A stretch of 64,000 nt of DNA from DASQHW01 sp038238245 (GTDB lineage Bacteria; Actinomycetota; Acidimicrobiia; IMCC26256; PALSA-610). Shown here in pieces: positions 50,325 to 58,724 of this stretch. The notes beneath the pieces were generated by a model. It worked only from the letters and a program-made list of their open reading frames with translations, was not told the origin of the DNA and ran no database searches. The translations under genes were made by a program, and so were the position numbers. Location: NCBI GenBank assembly GCA_038238245.1, contig JBBRXX010000013.1, positions 51,070 through 115,069 on the forward strand, given 5' to 3'. How positions within the stretch are numbered: the first letter of the stretch is position 1; every line of letters starts with the position of its first letter.

Positions 50325-50330
50325 GTGTCT
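50219..50330. repeat. Dispersed intergenic repeat, copy C
   Basis: This is the longest copy of the repeat family. It is bounded by two near-identical 16-nt ends (GAACGCTTCGCTCAAG, ending at 50234 and 50324). Inside lie TCCGCTCT, GGCGGCTCCGCCGCC (a perfect small hairpin) and the core GGGCCGCTCGGGCCCC at 50263-50278, then TTCGCTGCTCG. Related copies are at 6601-6716 and 14577-14640. Confidence 0.75.
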
Positions 50331-52246
50331 TGCTTGATGCACGGCTGGTACGCGTTGCCGCCCACGAGCTCGTCGAGGCGCACCGGCCGGAGGTGCTTTT
50401 GCGCCAGACCGTCGAGAATCTTGGGGAGCGCCTTGACGACCACCGAGCGATCGACCCACGGCTTGCCGTCGAGGCCGTCGTGCAGGTCGATGATCGACCC
50501 GCCGCGGACCTGCTCGAGCACCTTGGTGGCGACGACGTCGGGGTCTGTGGTCGCCCAGTCGCCGACCGACACGTCCCACAGCGCGATGTGCATGTGGTGC
50601 TCGTGCACGACCCGCGCCATCATCGGCGTCTTCTGGCCGTGGGGCGGCCGGAACCAGACCGGACACGTACCGATGTCGCGGGCGAAGGCGTCCTGCGTCC
50701 GGGCAAGCTCGGGATAGCGCGGATCGAGCCAACGCCAGTCGTCGTGGTGATACGAGTGATTGCCGACGAGATGCCCGTGGGCGTACAGGTCGCGCACGAT
50801 CTGCGGCTGGGCATCCAGCGCTTTGCCCACGACGAAGAAGGTTCCCTTCACGCCGGCGTCGTCGAGGATCTTCATGATCGCCGGCGTGGCCGCGGTGTTC
50901 GGGCCGTCGTCGAACGTGATCGCGACCGAGTTGGAGCCGCGCGGCCCGTGGGTCACCCCGCCACCGAACCACGTCGCGCCGACGGTGCTCGCTCCGAAGT
51001 ATCCGGCGATGCCCGAGGTCGCGACCACCAGGGTGCTGCCGATGGCAACCGTACGCATCCGGTGCGCGCTGGGCATGGCGAAGCGCCCGAAGCGCGCGGC
51101 GAGGGCCGCGATCGCGACGCCGATCACGGCGAGCCCGAGCAGGCTCGCGCGCGTGCCGCCGATGCGAACGAGGACGAACACCACGAACGCGCCGGCGAGG
51201 ACGAGCGGACGGGGCCGCCGGACCGGCGGCGCCGCAAGGGACGCGCCGACGCCGAACAAGGCCGCGAGGACGATCGCGCTCCCCATGTCGGGTCGTTGAG
51301 GCACCAGCCAGGCCGCGACGAGCGCGAGGAGCGCGCCGAGCAGCGCGAGCGAGGGTCGGGGTACGAACCGGCGTATGAACGTGCCGAGACCGAACGCGGC
51401 GATCGCGGCGAGAATGAGCGTCAGCATCGTGTCCGTGGTGTGCACGTACGTGAGTGAGAACAGCAGCCCGAGGATTCCCGCGATCGCGACGTGCGCGACG
51501 GCGTCGGTTGCGAGCGCCTCGCGGATGCGGTCGCGTTTCCACACCCGCCCGGCGGCGATCGGGATCACACTCATGTCGATCAGCGCGTCGCGCATGCGGG
51601 TACGCGACCGCGCCACCGGCACCGGCACGACGTGGTCGTTGCGCACCTTGTAGCCGAGCTGGCACAGGACGACCGCGACTTCGACGGTCTCGCTGTACTT
51701 GTAGCCGGAGTAGTAGTCGAGGGCGTGCGCCAACGCACCGAGGCGGAAGATGCGATAGCCCGACTCGACGTCGTGGAGGGGCGCCCACGCCCACACCGAT
51801 GCCCATTTCGAGAGCACCCAGTTGCCCGTACGCTTGAACGGACCGTGGTACGAGAGATCGCGGCGGGCCAGGTTGGCGTCGAGCCCCTCGTCGATGGTCA
51901 TCTGCACGAGCTCGTTCAGCACGTGCAGATCGTGCTGACCGTCGGCGTCGACGGTGAACACCAGGTCGTCGGCGTGGAGCTCGCCGACCCGCAGACGTTC
52001 GCGCAGCTCGGTCAGCGCCGTGTAGTACGCCTCCGACATTCCCTGATTGACCTCGTGCACGAGCAGGTGGCAGCGGGGGCGCCCGGCCATCCAACGTTCG
52101 ATCTCGAGGCGCGTGTTGTCGGTCGAGCCGTCATCGACAACGACGAGCTCGTCGACGAGCGGATAGAGCTCGTCGAGCACGGCTGCGACCGTCGGCTCTT
52201 CGTTGTACGCCGGGACCACCGCGATGCGGCGCGACGTTCGTGTCAC
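50321..52246 (-). CDS. Glycosyltransferase family 2 fused to a NodB-type polysaccharide deacetylase
   Basis: A 641-residue fusion. Residues 1-230 are a GT2 glycosyltransferase of the dolichol-phosphate-mannose synthase type (VPAYNEEPTVAAVL, VVVDDGSTDNT, TVDADGQHD). Residues about 240-420 hold seven or eight membrane helices. From about 440 a CE4 deacetylase follows with AITFDDGPN (catalytic Asp and metal Asp), GNHSYHHDDW (metal His pair), WFRPPHGQK and DLHDG. One polypeptide could add and then deacetylate a sugar at the outer face of the membrane. Downstream stops overlap the next gene. The upstream epimerase and aminotransferase genes suggest an amino-sugar glycan. Confidence 0.88.
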   Translation of the reverse strand: MTRTSRRIAVVPAYNEEPTVAAVLDELYPLVDELVVVDDGSTDNTRLEIERWMAGRPRCHLLVHEVNQGMSEAYYTALTELRERLRVGELHADDLVFTVDADGQHDLHVLNELVQMTIDEGLDANLARRDLSYHGPFKRTGNWVLSKWASVWAWAPLHDVESGYRIFRLGALAHALDYYSGYKYSETVEVAVVLCQLGYKVRNDHVVPVPVARSRTRMRDALIDMSVIPIAAGRVWKRDRIREALATDAVAHVAIAGILGLLFSLTYVHTTDTMLTLILAAIAAFGLGTFIRRFVPRPSLALLGALLALVAAWLVPQRPDMGSAIVLAALFGVGASLAAPPVRRPRPLVLAGAFVVFVLVRIGGTRASLLGLAVIGVAIAALAARFGRFAMPSAHRMRTVAIGSTLVVATSGIAGYFGASTVGATWFGGGVTHGPRGSNSVAITFDDGPNTAATPAIMKILDDAGVKGTFFVVGKALDAQPQIVRDLYAHGHLVGNHSYHHDDWRWLDPRYPELARTQDAFARDIGTCPVWFRPPHGQKTPMMARVVHEHHMHIALWDVSVGDWATTDPDVVATKVLEQVRGGSIIDLHDGLDGKPWVDRSVVVKALPKILDGLAQKHLRPVRLDELVGGNAYQPCIKQDT

Positions 52247-52252
52247 GTGTTC

Positions 52253-53176
52253 CTAAGACCCCGCTGTCTGCTGCTCGCGGTACCACGCGAGCGTCTTCCG
52301 TAGCCCATCTGCGAAGGTGTGCTGCGGCTGCCACCCGAGCTCTTCACGGGCGCGGTCGCTGCGCACGACACGCGCACGGTAGTCGCCGGGCCGGGTCGGC
52401 CCGAACGTCACCTCGATATCGCCGACGAGGTCCCGCACCGTCTCGGCGAGCGTACGGATCGAGATTGCCTCGTCGGATTCGAGGTTGTAGGTGCGGTTCT
52501 CCGCGATGTCGCTGAGGGCGAGCACGTGCGCCGCCGCGAGATCCCGGACGTATACGAACCGCCGTTCCTGCGAGCCGTCACCGTCGATGCGGAGCGGCTC
52601 ACCTCGCAGCGCCCGCAACAAGAAGGCGGCGACGACGAGGTCGGTGCGCATGCGCGGCCCGAACGGGATGCCGTAGCGAAGCACGGTGTACGGGCGTCCG
52701 AACAACGTCGCGTAGTCGCGGCACAGCATCTCGGCTGCGATCTTCTCGGACACATAGAGGTGGCGGTCCGTCTGGAGGTCGAACAGGGTCGTCTCGTCGA
52801 CTTCGTCGCCCTGCGTCGCGGCGTAGACCCACACCGTGCTCGACAGGATGACGCGACCCGCGTCGGCCCGGCGCGCCGCTTCGAGGACACGCGCCACGCC
52901 GAACGTGTTCAGCCAGACGCTCTGCGGTGGATCCGCGACGATGTCGTTCACGTCGGCCATCGCCGCGAGGTGGAAGACCGGGCCGACGCCCTTCAACGCG
53001 TCCGTGAGCGACTCCTGGTCGAGCATGTCGACGTCGGCCCAGTCGACGTCGTCGGCCTGGAGGGGCTTCTGCGGATCGATCACCCGCACTTTCTGGCCCG
53101 CGTCCAACAACGCGTCGACCACGTGGGAACCCACGAAGCCGGACCCGCCGGTGACGGCAATCAACTCGTTGCTCAC
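52253..53176 (-). CDS. NAD-dependent epimerase/dehydratase
   Basis: A 307-residue extended SDR enzyme that acts on nucleotide sugars. The Rossmann motif is TGGSGFVGS near residue 9, the catalytic Tyr-Lys pair is in YVSEK near 142, and GPTRPGDYRARVVRSDRAREELGW near the C-terminus is typical of UDP-sugar 4-epimerases and 4,6-dehydratases. GTG 53176 overlaps the aminotransferase stop (GTGA). With the aminotransferase it probably makes an activated amino sugar. Confidence 0.9.
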   Translation of the reverse strand: MSNELIAVTGGSGFVGSHVVDALLDAGQKVRVIDPQKPLQADDVDWADVDMLDQESLTDALKGVGPVFHLAAMADVNDIVADPPQSVWLNTFGVARVLEAARRADAGRVILSSTVWVYAATQGDEVDETTLFDLQTDRHLYVSEKIAAEMLCRDYATLFGRPYTVLRYGIPFGPRMRTDLVVAAFLLRALRGEPLRIDGDGSQERRFVYVRDLAAAHVLALSDIAENRTYNLESDEAISIRTLAETVRDLVGDIEVTFGPTRPGDYRARVVRSDRAREELGWQPQHTFADGLRKTLAWYREQQTAGS

Positions 53177-54282
53177 TGCAGCTCCGATGCCAGGGACTCG
53201 AGGACGTAATCGGCGTCGCGCTCTTCGAGCGTCGGGAACAACGGCAGACAGATGTGACGCGCGCACAGCCATTCGGCGCCGGGAAGTGCACGATCCGCGA
53301 ACGATGCAAACACGGGTTGGTGATGCAGGGGAGTGTCGTAGACCTCGCCGGACAGGCCGATGTCGTATTTCTCACGCAGCGTTTGCTTCAGTGCCGCGCG
53401 GTCGACGCCGTCCGGCAGGAACGCGGCGTACTTGTAGTAGTTGCAATGCGCGTTCGCAGGGATGTCGAGGGGACGCAGGCCGATCTGCTCGATCGCGGCG
53501 TCATAGCGCTTCGCCAGAGACTGGCGCGCCGCGATGAACTCGTCGAGGCGGCGCAGTTGCGCAAGGACGATGGCGGCGTGTGGCTCGCTCATGCGCCAGT
53601 TCGCGCCGAGACGCGTATGGAAGTTCGCGTGGAACGAGCCCTTGCCCTGATCTCTGTAGGTGCGCGCTTCTTCGGCGATCGACGCGTCGTCAGTGACGAT
53701 CATGCCGCCCTCGCCGCCCGCAATGACCTTCGTCGGATAGAACGAAAAGGCTCCCGCGACGCCGAACGTTCCCGCCGGATGGTTGTCCAGCGCGCTGCCG
53801 TGCGCATGCGCGGCATCCTCGACGAGTGCCACATTTCGCTGCGCGCAAAGGTCTGCGAGCGCGGGCATCGCCGGGCTGATCAGCCCACCGATGTGCACGG
53901 CGACGACGGCTGCCGTGTCCGGACCGATTGATGCGGCGACGTCGTCGAGGTCGAACGACATCGTGCGCGGGTCGCAATCGACGAATCGCACGCGCGCTCC
54001 CGCGTGCACCGCCGCGGCCGCGGTCGCGAAGAACGTGTTGGCGGGGACGAGAACCTCTCGCCCGTTGACGTCGAGGGCGCGCAGGATGATCTCGAGCGCG
54101 CTGGTTCCCGAGCTGACCGCGACTGCATGGTCGACCTGATGGCGCGTCGCGAACGCCTCTTCCAGCTCGCGGCCGATCGCCCCGAGGGTGAGCTGCCCGG
54201 TGGCGAGTGCCTGGTCGATCCTCGCCAGGATCTCGGCGCGGTCTTCGTCCGGGAAGAACACCCGGGCAGGGGGCACGCGCAT
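53173..54282 (-). CDS. DegT/DnrJ/EryC1/StrS family sugar aminotransferase
   Basis: A 369-residue PLP enzyme that transfers an amino group to a keto-sugar nucleotide. SSGTSALEIILRAL near residue 63, EDAAHAHGS near 160 and FYPTKVIAGGEGGMI near 185, with the PLP Lys in PTK, are the family signatures. ATG 54282 is supported by TAGATT 8 nt upstream. It heads a four-gene minus-strand set: aminotransferase, epimerase, glycosyltransferase-deacetylase, membrane protein. Confidence 0.92.
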   Translation of the reverse strand: MRVPPARVFFPDEDRAEILARIDQALATGQLTLGAIGRELEEAFATRHQVDHAVAVSSGTSALEIILRALDVNGREVLVPANTFFATAAAAVHAGARVRFVDCDPRTMSFDLDDVAASIGPDTAAVVAVHIGGLISPAMPALADLCAQRNVALVEDAAHAHGSALDNHPAGTFGVAGAFSFYPTKVIAGGEGGMIVTDDASIAEEARTYRDQGKGSFHANFHTRLGANWRMSEPHAAIVLAQLRRLDEFIAARQSLAKRYDAAIEQIGLRPLDIPANAHCNYYKYAAFLPDGVDRAALKQTLREKYDIGLSGEVYDTPLHHQPVFASFADRALPGAEWLCARHICLPLFPTLEERDADYVLESLASELQ

Positions 54283-54290
54283 GACGAGGA

Positions 54291-54296
54291 AATCTA
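54291..54296 (-). promoter_or_regulatory. Leaderless -10 (TAGATT) for the glycan operon
   Basis: On the minus strand TAGATT is followed by 8 nt and ATG 54282. This would be the promoter of the four coupled glycan genes. Confidence 0.6.
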
Positions 54297-54367
54297 TCGA
54301 AGCTTGGTCGCACGGTCCTGCATGCAGCTCCGAAGCGTCTGTCTTTACCAGTGCTATACGTTTTCCC

Positions 54368-54868
54368 GTGCCGAGTGCCGTCGTGTTGATAGGTCTGATG
54401 GGCTCCGGCAAGTCCACGGTGGGTACGAGGCTCGCCGGGCGGATCGGGCTCCCGTTCGTCGACAACGACGTCATCCTCCTACGACGATCGGGCCGCACCG
54501 CACGTGACATCGAGCAGTCGGACGGATTCGACGCGCTGCACCGTGCCGAGGCCGATGCGCTGCTCGAAGCGCTGGAGCACCCGGCCGTGATCGCCGCCGC
54601 GGCGGGCGCGGTGCTCGAGCCGGATGTCGTGCGCGCGCTGCGCGGCCGCAACGTCGTCTACTTGCGCGCCGATCCCGACGTCTTGGCGGAACGGGTCCGC
54701 CAAGACGACGGCTACCGCCCGTTCGGCGGTCAGGACCACCACGACCTCTTGCGCGAGCAGTTCCGCGCGCGTGACGACACCTATCGCGCGATCGCGTCGT
54801 TCGTCGAGGACGCGACCGCCCCGGTCGACGACATCGTGGAACGGATCAACTCGGCGCTCGCACCATGA
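54368..54868 (+). CDS. Shikimate kinase-like protein
   Basis: A 166-residue P-loop kinase of the shikimate kinase/gluconate kinase fold. Walker A is GLMGSGKST (residues 9-17), DNDVILLRRSGRTARDI resembles the shikimate-binding segment, and VYLRADPDVLAERVRQD is the lid region. The usual GGG before the third core strand reads AAAAGAVL, so activity on shikimate is not certain. No other aromatic-acid genes are adjacent. GTG 54368 has TACGTT 5 nt upstream. It overlaps the convergent GNAT gene by 23 bp. Confidence 0.75.
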   Translation: MPSAVVLIGLMGSGKSTVGTRLAGRIGLPFVDNDVILLRRSGRTARDIEQSDGFDALHRAEADALLEALEHPAVIAAAAGAVLEPDVVRALRGRNVVYLRADPDVLAERVRQDDGYRPFGGQDHHDLLREQFRARDDTYRAIASFVEDATAPVDDIVERINSALAP

Positions 54869-55520
54869 GGAAGTCGTACGCGGCGCGCGTCTTGAAGCCG
54901 ACTGCTTCGTACACCCGGATCGCGCCGACGTTGTCGCTCGCCACGTGCAGGATCGCGGTCTCGCCCCGCGCTTCGATGCCGGCCGCGATCGCGCGCACGA
55001 GCCGCGTCGCCAGGCCACGCTTGCGCACGGCTTCGTCGGTGCAGACCGCGCTGATCTCCGTGTAACCCTCCAGACGGATGCGCTCACCTGCCATCGCGAC
55101 GAGCACACCGTCCTCCCGCAGACCGAGATACGTGCCGAGCTCCACGGTGCGCGTGAAGAAGGGGCCGGGCCGTGTGCGCCCGACGAGCGCGAGCATGTCG
55201 GTGACGTCCTCGTTCGTCAGCCGCACGAAGGCGGGATCGGGTTCGCCGATCGGCGCGGTCGCGACCATCTGCAGGCCCGGAAGCCGGAACGGGACCTCCC
55301 ACCCGTCGGGCGGCTCGAGATCGTCTCCGCGGAACAGGACGGCGGCGCCCGGCCCGATCAGCTCGCCGAGCGCGCCCCACGAGTCGCCGGCCGCGTGGTC
55401 GGACATCCCTGCGAAGGGCGCAACCTCCGGGTCGTAGCGCACCGCGATGCTGGTGCCTCGGCAGAACGGGGCGTGCGGACCGGTGAGCGCGTGCCATACG
55501 GGGTTGTCGAGCGGCTCCAC
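54846..55520 (-). CDS. GNAT family N-acetyltransferase
   Basis: A 224-residue protein with a C-terminal acetyl-CoA-binding GNAT domain. ISAVCTDEAVRKRGLATRLVRAIAAGI near residue 150 is motif A, with the Q/RxxGxG/A-like loop RKRGLA. The N-terminal 100 residues are less typical but include WEVPFRLPGLQMVAT, as in the FR47-like GNAT group. GTG 55520 lies 18 bp from the divergent PhyH start. The substrate is unknown. Confidence 0.85.
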   Translation of the reverse strand: MEPLDNPVWHALTGPHAPFCRGTSIAVRYDPEVAPFAGMSDHAAGDSWGALGELIGPGAAVLFRGDDLEPPDGWEVPFRLPGLQMVATAPIGEPDPAFVRLTNEDVTDMLALVGRTRPGPFFTRTVELGTYLGLREDGVLVAMAGERIRLEGYTEISAVCTDEAVRKRGLATRLVRAIAAGIEARGETAILHVASDNVGAIRVYEAVGFKTRAAYDFLMVRAPS

Positions 55521-55538
55521 GTCCGCGATGGTGTCATG
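55521..55538. promoter_or_regulatory. Bidirectional leaderless promoter (GATGGTG)
   Basis: Start codons GTG 55520 (minus) and GTG 55539 (plus) are 18 bp apart. GATGGTG at 55527-55533 gives GATGGT on the plus strand, 6 nt before its start, and CACCAT on the minus strand, 7 nt before its start. Both keep A at position 2 and T at position 6 but not T at position 1. The geometry is the same as at 22704-22721 and 34581-34599. Confidence 0.5.
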
Positions 55539-56417
55539 GTGACACTCGCCGAGGCCTCGATTTTCGACCATGTCGAGCGCATCGACGCCGACGGCTACAC
55601 GATCGTCAACGACGCGATCGAGCCTGCGCTGGTCGGCGACCTGCGCGACACGATCCGGCGCCTGGAGCGCGAGCTGGACGTGCGGCCGCGCGAGACGGCC
55701 GCCGAGGGGCACGCGACGATGCGGATGTACAACCTGCTCGCCAAGGACCCGTTGTTCCAGGCGATGCCCGTGCACCGAAGCGTGCTCCCGATCGTCGAGC
55801 GCATGCTCGACCGCGGTTGCCTGCTGAGCGGCATGACCGCGATCGACATCGGGCCCGGCGAGCATCCGCAACCGATGCACGGCGACGACATCGTGATGTC
55901 CCGTCATCTGCAACGTCCGCACGCGCCGATGATGGTGACCAGCATGTGGGCGCTCACGGATTTCACGGCCGCCAACGGCGGGACGTGGTTCGTGCCGGGC
56001 TCCCACCGTTTTCCGCTCAGCGCCGATGCCCCGGGCGCGCTCGACGATGTGGAGGTGCGTGCGCTCGAGATGCCGGCCGGCGCGGTCATGATCTTCCACG
56101 GCTCGCTGTGGCACGGAGGCGGCGCCAACACGACTGCCGACGAGTGGCGCCTCGGCGTCAACGTGCAGTACTGCCCCGGCTTCGTACGCCAGCAGCAGAA
56201 CCCGTACCTCGGCATCCCGTCCGACATCGCGGCCGGGTTCTCGGACCGACTGCTCGAGCTTCTCGGCTACCGCTTGTACAAGGGGATCATGGGCCACATC
56301 GACGGCCGCAGCCCCGGCGAGGTCGTGTTCGGCGACCGGATGGCCGAGACCGCGTATCGAGACCGCGAGCAACGCGGGAGCCGGCCGATGACCGACGACC
56401 TCTCGCGCGATCGCTGA
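55539..56417 (+). CDS. Phytanoyl-CoA dioxygenase (PhyH) family protein
   Basis: A 292-residue Fe(II)/2-oxoglutarate oxygenase. PQPMHGDDIVMSRH near residue 108 has the His-x-Asp metal pair, FVPGSHRFPL near 152 the conserved strand, and GSLWHGGGANTT near 186 the distal His. GTG 55539 is preferred to ATG 55536 because the -10-like GATGGT lies 6 nt before it; the difference is one residue. A short gene of unknown function follows after 10 bp. The substrate is unknown. Confidence 0.87.
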   Translation: MTLAEASIFDHVERIDADGYTIVNDAIEPALVGDLRDTIRRLERELDVRPRETAAEGHATMRMYNLLAKDPLFQAMPVHRSVLPIVERMLDRGCLLSGMTAIDIGPGEHPQPMHGDDIVMSRHLQRPHAPMMVTSMWALTDFTAANGGTWFVPGSHRFPLSADAPGALDDVEVRALEMPAGAVMIFHGSLWHGGGANTTADEWRLGVNVQYCPGFVRQQQNPYLGIPSDIAAGFSDRLLELLGYRLYKGIMGHIDGRSPGEVVFGDRMAETAYRDREQRGSRPMTDDLSRDR

Positions 56418-56427
56418 TCGTCGATCG

Positions 56428-56814
56428 ATGTTCGGCGACTGGTACGACGAGGACGCGATACGCGTGGTCGCGGTCGGCCGCGGCTGCTCGCTGGCCGACG
56501 GGCGTCACTTTCTCGTGCTCAGCGTCGAGCTCTGGCTCGAGGCGATCGTCGTGCAGTTCGCGCTCCGGCGCGTTCCCGGCTCCTACGACGAATCGCTACC
56601 GATTGCCGTCGTGTCGCTCGAGGACGACAGCGGATACCGGTACGCCGGGCTCGAGCTCACGTCGTCCGACGACGTCGAGGCGTTGCCACTCGCGATGGAG
56701 CCCGGCGCGGTCACTCGGCTGTCACGTGAATTCGCACCCGCGATCCGTCCCGAGATCACGACGCTGTACGTGAAGCCCGAAGGCGGCCCGACGATTCCCG
56801 TCGACCTGTACTGA
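56428..56814 (+). CDS. Hypothetical protein
   Basis: A 128-residue, mostly beta-strand protein without recognised domain. MFGDWYDEDAIRVVAVGRG at the N-terminus and ETGG-like turns such as VKPEGGPTIPV at the C-terminus are visible; no signal peptide or membrane helix is seen. It follows the PhyH gene by 10 bp, so it may share its transcript. The function is unknown. Confidence 0.6.
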   Translation: MFGDWYDEDAIRVVAVGRGCSLADGRHFLVLSVELWLEAIVVQFALRRVPGSYDESLPIAVVSLEDDSGYRYAGLELTSSDDVEALPLAMEPGAVTRLSREFAPAIRPEITTLYVKPEGGPTIPVDLY

Positions 56815-56838
56815 CCCGCGAGCCCTCAGCGTGCGTGG

Positions 56839-57717
56839 CTATTTCGTCGTGTCGTCGACCGGCGCGAGGTACGACAGCACGAGGTCGATGTGATCGAGGG
56901 GAAAGGCGTGTCCGGCGTTGGGGACGAGCGTGACGTCGGCATGTGGGATCAGTGTCCTGGCGCGGTTGATGAGCTCGTGTGCGTCGAACACTTCCGTCTT
57001 CTCACCGACGAGCACCGCGGTGGGGATTGTGATCGAGCGGAGCTCGTCGTCGCTGAAGGGCAGGAGCCGAGGGATCCGGGGAGGATGGTTGAGCTGCCCG
57101 TAGAGCGCGAGTCGGATGGCGCGCTTTTCGTCGAGGAGGGGCATCCGGAACCGTCTGGCCATCGATCGCCGCACGGGAGCGGGCGCAAACGCGCCGAGCA
57201 GGACCGGCACCCCCCAGCACATGAAGCGGAGGATGTGCAGGTCTCCGATACCGACCGGATCGAGCAGCACCGCGGAGGCGACGCGTGACGGCCGGCGTGT
57301 CGCAAGGTTGAGCGCGAGCCATCCGCCGAGCGAATGGCCGACGAGGTGGGCACGGTTGATACCGAGGGCCGCGAGCGCATCGTCCAACGATTCGCCGAGA
57401 TCGTCGGGCGCGGCATACGGCACGCGCTGCACGCTGCGGCCCGCGTCGCCGAGGATGTCGATCGACCACACCTCGCGCCCTTCGAGCGCCTCGGCGTAAG
57501 AGGCCCAGACCAGCGACGTGCCGCCGATGCCGTGGAGGAAGACGATCGGTTCGCCCGCGCCCGGCCACCGATACCCGCGGGTCGTACCGAGACGGGTCTC
57601 GACGTCGAAAGCCTGGGGACGGCGTGGATATTCGGCCCACAGCTCGTCCTCCATCGCTCGGAACCGGTGTTCGGCCTTCGGGCTGCGCCAGCGAGCGAGG
57701 TGTTGCCGAGCTTTCAT
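56839..57717 (-). CDS. Alpha/beta fold hydrolase
   Basis: A 292-residue alpha/beta hydrolase. HGIGGTSLVW near residue 62 is the oxyanion region, LVGHSLGGWLALN near 124 holds the nucleophile Ser, an acid is in LVGEKTEVFD near 236, and NAGHAFPLDH near 271 holds the His. It is transcribed away from a TetR regulator, and a palindrome lies between their starts, so TetR probably represses it. The substrate is unknown. Confidence 0.88.
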   Translation of the reverse strand: MKARQHLARWRSPKAEHRFRAMEDELWAEYPRRPQAFDVETRLGTTRGYRWPGAGEPIVFLHGIGGTSLVWASYAEALEGREVWSIDILGDAGRSVQRVPYAAPDDLGESLDDALAALGINRAHLVGHSLGGWLALNLATRRPSRVASAVLLDPVGIGDLHILRFMCWGVPVLLGAFAPAPVRRSMARRFRMPLLDEKRAIRLALYGQLNHPPRIPRLLPFSDDELRSITIPTAVLVGEKTEVFDAHELINRARTLIPHADVTLVPNAGHAFPLDHIDLVLSYLAPVDDTTK

Positions 57718-57737
57718 GGTACATACGTATCATGAAA
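57714..57737. promoter_or_regulatory. TetR operator-like palindrome overlapping a -10 box
   Basis: ATGGTACATACGTATCAT at 57716-57733 is an imperfect palindrome (14 of 18 bases symmetric), centred on ATACGTAT, with CTTTC and GAAAG extending the outer arms. It overlaps both start regions: ATG 57717 of the hydrolase, and TATCAT (57728-57733), which lies 7 nt before ATG 57741 of the regulator. The site fits an operator for autoregulation and for control of the divergent hydrolase. Confidence 0.65.
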
Positions 57738-57740
57738 GCG

Positions 57741-58322
57741 ATGCCGAAGCGAGTCGATCATCGAGAGCGGCGACGCGAGATCACTGACGCCGTCATCCGG
57801 ATCACGCTCAAGGGCGGACGCACCGCCGCGACGTTCCGCGAAGTCGCGGCCGAGGCGGGTGTGTCGGTGCGCCTCGTGCAGTACTACTTCGGCACCAAGG
57901 ACGAACTGCTGCTCGCAACACAACGCGACGTCGCCGGCCGCTCGATCGCGCGTCTTCGGGCATGGGTGTCCGAGAGCGACGGTTCGCCGCGGGCGTGGCT
58001 TCGGGCGTTCATGGGATCGTTCATTCCGATCGACGACGAGAGCCGTGTCGCGATGCTCATGTACGTCGCGCTCCACACGGAATCGCTCGTGAACCCGATG
58101 CTCGCCCGAGCCGAAGCGCTCGAAGTGCCTCGCACGATGCACCGGACGATCACCGAACACCTGCGACGAGGTCGACTCGTCAAAGGAGCGGACATCCGCC
58201 ACGAAGCAACAATCCTCACCGCGCTCGTGCCCGCGCTCGGCCAGAGCGTGCTCGACGGCAGCCTCCACCCCGACCGGGCGTTCGAGCTCATCGACTACGC
58301 GCTGGCACGAAGCCTCCGGTAG
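57741..58322 (+). CDS. TetR family transcriptional regulator
   Basis: A 193-residue repressor. The N-terminal helix-turn-helix is ITDAVIRITLKGGRTAATFREVAAEAG...VRLVQYYF, with the TetR tyrosine-phenylalanine pair. The C-terminal ligand domain is helical and of the TetR_C type. ATG 57741 is preferred to ATG 57732 because TATCAT lies 7 nt upstream. It is divergent from an alpha/beta hydrolase, with a palindromic operator between. The ligand is unknown. Confidence 0.9.
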   Translation: MPKRVDHRERRREITDAVIRITLKGGRTAATFREVAAEAGVSVRLVQYYFGTKDELLLATQRDVAGRSIARLRAWVSESDGSPRAWLRAFMGSFIPIDDESRVAMLMYVALHTESLVNPMLARAEALEVPRTMHRTITEHLRRGRLVKGADIRHEATILTALVPALGQSVLDGSLHPDRAFELIDYALARSLR

Positions 58323-58344
58323 TCGACCCCGCCCGGGTAGTGGC

Positions 58345-58686
58345 TCAGTTTGGGATGAAGGTAAACGACTGCGGTGAGGATGGTCCGGTATCGATCTCCT
58401 CCTGGATCATTGTCTCTAGCCATGCAGCGACAGCTTCATTCGGATCGCCGATCGCCCGGAATCCGAGGTGGCGGGCGTCGATCACGAGTACGTCCTCCGC
58501 GCGAATCGTGACCTGGTGGAGCGTTCCCACACTCGACCAGTGCTCGACGTACAGATCGCCGTCGCGCACTTCGACGCGTTCCAATCCACGCTCAGGACGT
58601 ATCTCCGCCGTGTCCCACAGCCTTCGAATCGCTGACGCGACCTCGGAGATGTCGAGCTCGGGTCGCTTGTGCATTCGCCCAAGCAT
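58345..58686 (-). CDS. Hypothetical protein
   Basis: A 113-residue protein with mixed alpha/beta pattern. ELDISEVASAIRRLWDTAE at the N-terminus and VRDGDLYVEHWSSVGTLHQVTI in the middle are the clearest stretches. No signal, membrane helix or known domain is seen. ATG 58686 and ATG 58674 are both possible starts; upstream codons give only Arg-rich sequence. It is divergent from a small lipoprotein gene. The function is unknown. Confidence 0.6.
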   Translation of the reverse strand: MLGRMHKRPELDISEVASAIRRLWDTAEIRPERGLERVEVRDGDLYVEHWSSVGTLHQVTIRAEDVLVIDARHLGFRAIGDPNEAVAAWLETMIQEEIDTGPSSPQSFTFIPN

Positions 58687-58724
58687 GACCGGCAGAGCCG
58701 CAGTGACGCACCCTGGCCTCGGCC

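Noticed and set aside
50345..52094. Upstream extension of the membrane protein frame through the deacetylase gene
   Set aside because: The extension is Arg-rich and lies wholly inside the glycosyltransferase-deacetylase gene, which has intact motifs in its own frame.
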